64,000 nucleotides of DNA from Embleya sp051903075 (GTDB lineage Bacteria; Actinomycetota; Actinomycetes; Streptomycetales; Streptomycetaceae). The notes beneath the pieces were generated by a model. It had not been told where the DNA came from, ran no database searches, and saw only the letters and a list, made by a program, of their open reading frames with translations. Below are positions 61,900-64,000 of this stretch, in pieces (the first letter of the stretch is position 1; every line of letters starts with the position of its first letter). Position numbers and translations under genes: made by a program. The stretch is from assembly GCF_051903075.1 (NCBI RefSeq), contig NZ_CP182422.1, positions 2,976,001-3,040,000 on the forward strand, given 5' to 3'.

Positions 61900-62181
61900 G
61901 TGTCCATAACTGCGAGCGAGGCCCGTAAGGCGCTCTTTCCGCTGATCAAGAAGGTCAACGACGACCACGAGGCGATCGAGATCGTGTCCAAGCATGGCAA
62001 CGCCGTGCTCGTATCGGCCGAGGACTATGCGGCGCTACGCGAGGGCTCGTACCTGTTGCGCTCACCGGCGAACGCCCGTCGACTGCTCAAGGCTTACGAG
62101 AACGCTCTGGCTCACGTCGATGTGTCGGAGCGAGAACTGCTCGACCCCGAGTCACCGGACACCGGCAAGAGCGCCGAGTGA
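61900..62181 (+). CDS. yefM: Antitoxin of the YefM/Phd family
   Basis: The 93-residue product neutralises YoeB-type toxins and represses its own operon. The DNA-binding N-terminus has the family sequence ITASEARKALFPLIKKVNDD and the segment VSKHGNAVLVSAEDYAALRE. The C-terminal part, acidic and probably unfolded until bound to toxin, contains RSPANARRLLKAYENALA. The GTG start follows TGGGAGTCAGCC. A palindromic operator lies just upstream. Its stop overlaps the toxin start (GTGA), giving coupled translation. Confidence 0.94.
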   Translation: MSITASEARKALFPLIKKVNDDHEAIEIVSKHGNAVLVSAEDYAALREGSYLLRSPANARRLLKAYENALAHVDVSERELLDPESPDTGKSAE

Positions 62182-62432
62182 GGCTCGTCTTCGAGGATCA
62201 GGGCTGGGACGACTACACCTCCTGGCTCAGGCACGACCGCAAGGTGCTCGCCCGGATCAACAAGCTCATCGAGGACGTCGAGCGGAACCCGTTCACCGGC
62301 ATCGGCAAGCCCGAGCCACTGAAGTATCACTTGCCCGGGGCCTGGTCACGCCGGATCGACGACGAACACCGCCTCGTCTACCTGGTCACGGACAAGGAGA
62401 TCGTCGTCCTCGCGGCTCGGTACCACTACTGA
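62178..62432 (+). CDS. yoeB: YoeB-type ribosome-dependent mRNA interferase toxin
   Basis: YoeB cuts mRNA in the ribosomal A site and stops growth when free of YefM. The product has 84 residues, exactly the size of E. coli YoeB. The known catalytic residues fall at the same numbers: Glu46 in KPEPLK, Arg65 in DDEHRLVY and His83 with Tyr84 at the C-terminus (RYHY). The toxin should therefore be active. The GTG start overlaps the antitoxin stop. It is followed after 177 bases by the large P-loop protein gene, with no terminator seen between them. Confidence 0.95.
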   Translation: MRLVFEDQGWDDYTSWLRHDRKVLARINKLIEDVERNPFTGIGKPEPLKYHLPGAWSRRIDDEHRLVYLVTDKEIVVLAARYHY

Positions 62433-62609
62433 CCGCTTGGGCGGACAACGTTTCCGCAGGCCGTGGCGCGGTAGTCGCCGACCTGCGGGTGGCGGCGGTC
62501 GGGCCGGGGCACCGTCGGAGTCGGACCCCGATTCGTTCCCGGGCAAACGGGATCGCGCAGCTTTCGGCTCTGCTACGGTGCCCGGGATCGGCGATCTCGG
62601 GGGGAACGC

Positions 62610-64000
62610 GTGGGGGCCGTCAATCGATCGACGGGCGAGCGGCGGCGTCGGGCGCGGATTCTGCGCTACTGGCGGGCCGTGGAGTATTTCTCCCCGCCCA
62701 AGGTCGATCCGGTGAATCCACGCAAGAATCTCTTCGCCGTGCGGCCGAACCGGCCGCTGCCCTGGGAACCCGGCTCGGACCTCGGTCGGACGCGGTCCCG
62801 GTCGAACCTGGTGTGGCAGCACACCGTCTACGCGGGCATCTTCGCGGTCGACAAGGTACGTGACGTCCTGTTGCAGGCGTTCCGGACGCCGGATTCCGAG
62901 GAGGACTTCGACGGCCGGATCGGCGGCGACAGCGCCGTGCTCTGTTTCACCGTGAACCAGGACGGGCTCCTGATCAAGGACAGTGCCACCCTGTCCTCGT
63001 GTGCCTGGGCGGTCGGGCGGACCCTGAGCCTCGGACCGCAGCACGAGCGGTGGCTGACCGGCTTCGACGAGGACTGCACACAACTGCTGCGGTGGCTGCT
63101 GGACCTCGGCGACGGGAAGATCGACGTCGATCCGCGGCCCGTCACGGGCTCCCCGTCGGTGCCTTCGGGGCTCGGGCCGGTCGCGGGGCTGACGTCCCGC
63201 CTCGTCGTCGACGCGGCGAAGACCGGGCTCGGCGCGGTGAGCGGCGGGCTGGGGCCGGTGGCCGGGGCGTTGGCCGCGCAGGTGATCGAGCAGGTCGGCG
63301 GTGCCTTGATCGACGCGGCCGCCTCCCGGTTCGGCGACCGCACCGACGGCGACGGCGCGGTATCGGACCCGGATCCGGACGGCGGCGCGCGGGAGGAGTC
63401 GGAGAGTCCTCCCGCCGAGGTGGGCACGAAGGTCCTGGACGTGTACGACCTGGCCGCCATCACCCGGTGGGTGGCCGAGCGGCTCGGCGTCGCGGGGGCG
63501 CTCCGACCCGACGCGATCCGGGTCAAGAGCTATCAGGTCTCGGCCCGGCACGCGGACGAGGTGGGTGGGGACACCTTCCTCAACAGCTTCTACGCCGACG
63601 ATCTGGAACGTGTCGCGAAGGTCGTCGGATCCGGAGCGGCCGGTACGGCCCTCCGGGACTACCTGACGGCCGAGGCGGATCTGGACGCGATGAGCCGCTT
63701 CGACGTGCGACGCCTGCCCGAGGTCGTGCTGGACGGCGTGCAGCCGTCGAGCATGCCCCTCGGTCGGTGGCCGGCGGACAGCGACAAGCCGCTCGTACTC
63801 AGCCAGCAGTTCGCGGTCAACCGCATCATGACGAGTCTCGGACAGGATGAGGGCCGCGGCCTCTACGCGGTCAACGGGCCACCCGGAACCGGCAAGACGA
63901 CCATGCTGCGCGACCTGATCGCGGCCGTGGTGGTGCGGCGGGCCGAACGATTGGCGGCCCTGAAACGGCCGGAGGACGCCTTCGCCAAGAAGCCGCGCAC
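62610..64000 (+). CDS. Large P-loop NTPase, probably SF1-type helicase (3' end outside window)
   Basis: One uninterrupted frame runs from a GTG preceded by GGGGGGAAC to the end of the window (463 complete codons). The N-terminal motif ILRYWRAVEYFSPPKVD is followed by a region without known domain that includes VWQHTVYAGIFAVDKVRD and GDTFLNSFYADDLERV. A Gly/Ala-rich middle segment (LGAVSGGLGPVAGALAAQVI) may be membrane-interacting or a flexible linker. Near residue 423 comes Walker A GPPGTGKTTMLRDLI, preceded by LVLSQQFAVNRIM, which looks like the Q-motif region of SF1 AAA_11-type helicases. The rest is missing, so nuclease or other effector domains cannot be judged. A TACGGT box lies about 30 bases upstream of the start. 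It neighbours a toxin-antitoxin pair. Confidence 0.7.
   Translation, partial: MGAVNRSTGERRRRARILRYWRAVEYFSPPKVDPVNPRKNLFAVRPNRPLPWEPGSDLGRTRSRSNLVWQHTVYAGIFAVDKVRDVLLQAFRTPDSEEDFDGRIGGDSAVLCFTVNQDGLLIKDSATLSSCAWAVGRTLSLGPQHERWLTGFDEDCTQLLRWLLDLGDGKIDVDPRPVTGSPSVPSGLGPVAGLTSRLVVDAAKTGLGAVSGGLGPVAGALAAQVIEQVGGALIDAAASRFGDRTDGDGAVSDPDPDGGAREESESPPAEVGTKVLDVYDLAAITRWVAERLGVAGALRPDAIRVKSYQVSARHADEVGGDTFLNSFYADDLERVAKVVGSGAAGTALRDYLTAEADLDAMSRFDVRRLPEVVLDGVQPSSMPLGRWPADSDKPLVLSQQFAVNRIMTSLGQDEGRGLYAVNGPPGTGKTTMLRDLIAAVVVRRAERLAALKRPEDAFAKKPR

Noticed and set aside
62346..63551. Minus-strand frame opposite the start of the P-loop protein
   Set aside because: The plus-strand frame has a ribosome site, Walker A motif and continues beyond; the minus frame is Arg/Pro-rich shadow.
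1..64000. tRNA, rRNA, insertion sequences or prophage genes
   Set aside because: No cloverleaf, ribosomal sequence, transposase, integrase or terminal inverted repeats were recognised by eye. A tRNAscan or ISfinder run would be needed for certainty.

Overview
The window is 64 kb of very GC-rich, densely coded DNA from an actinobacterium, most probably a Streptomyces-like member of the Streptomycetales. The reasons are mycothiol biosynthesis (mshB), a Tat-exported PhoX-type phosphatase, a DivIVA-type protein, the actinobacterial small families DUF3117, DUF6113 and DUF6542, frequent GTG and TTG starts, and probable leaderless transcripts. No rRNA, tRNA, CRISPR array, insertion sequence or prophage was recognised.

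Left part (about 0.2-16.6 kb). This is a housekeeping block whose content resembles the mycobacterial region around sigE: tatB, an HtrA-type protease, a zinc-finger anti-sigma factor and an ECF sigma factor read leftwards, with an O-methyltransferase gene diverging from them. DUF3117, an enoyl-CoA hydratase, a 3-methyladenine glycosylase, a DivIVA-like protein, a FolP2-type dihydropteroate synthase, a PhoX-like phosphatase, a LOG-family protein, dapE, dapC and a 7Fe ferredoxin follow. The sigE/methyltransferase intergenic region carries ten perfect 15-bp tandem repeats and two hairpins. An acetyltransferase and a SirB1-type protein form an overlapping pair to the right.

Middle part (16.8-31 kb). 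A secreted CBM2-GH18 chitinase comes first. Next is an ABC exporter operon ending in a DesK/DesR-type two-component system. A degenerate cysteinyl-tRNA-synthetase-like protein, a large VanW-family membrane protein, a DUF6113-mshB cluster, a methyltransferase, a small membrane protein and a DPP-IV-type S9 peptidase follow.

Peptide uptake (31-44 kb). Two complete Opp/Dpp-type ABC importers stand back to back on the minus strand. Each has a lipoprotein gene followed by a strong intercistronic hairpin. The gene orders differ: A-B-C-D-F and C-A-B-D-F. The S9 peptidase lies beside them, so peptide scavenging is a plausible shared theme.

Right part (44-64 kb). Here lie typA/bipA, a TPR-like protein, a succinate dehydrogenase/fumarate reductase operon with a small companion gene, two acyltransferase-3 membrane proteins, a PAS-PAS-GAF-PP2C-HATPase regulator, a NUDIX hydrolase, a secreted esterase, ispH, DUF6542 and PH-domain membrane proteins, and ychF. 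The end looks accessory: a YefM-YoeB toxin-antitoxin pair with a palindromic operator, then the start of a large P-loop, probably helicase-type, protein that runs off the window. That last protein is the best candidate for an undescribed defence or mobile function.
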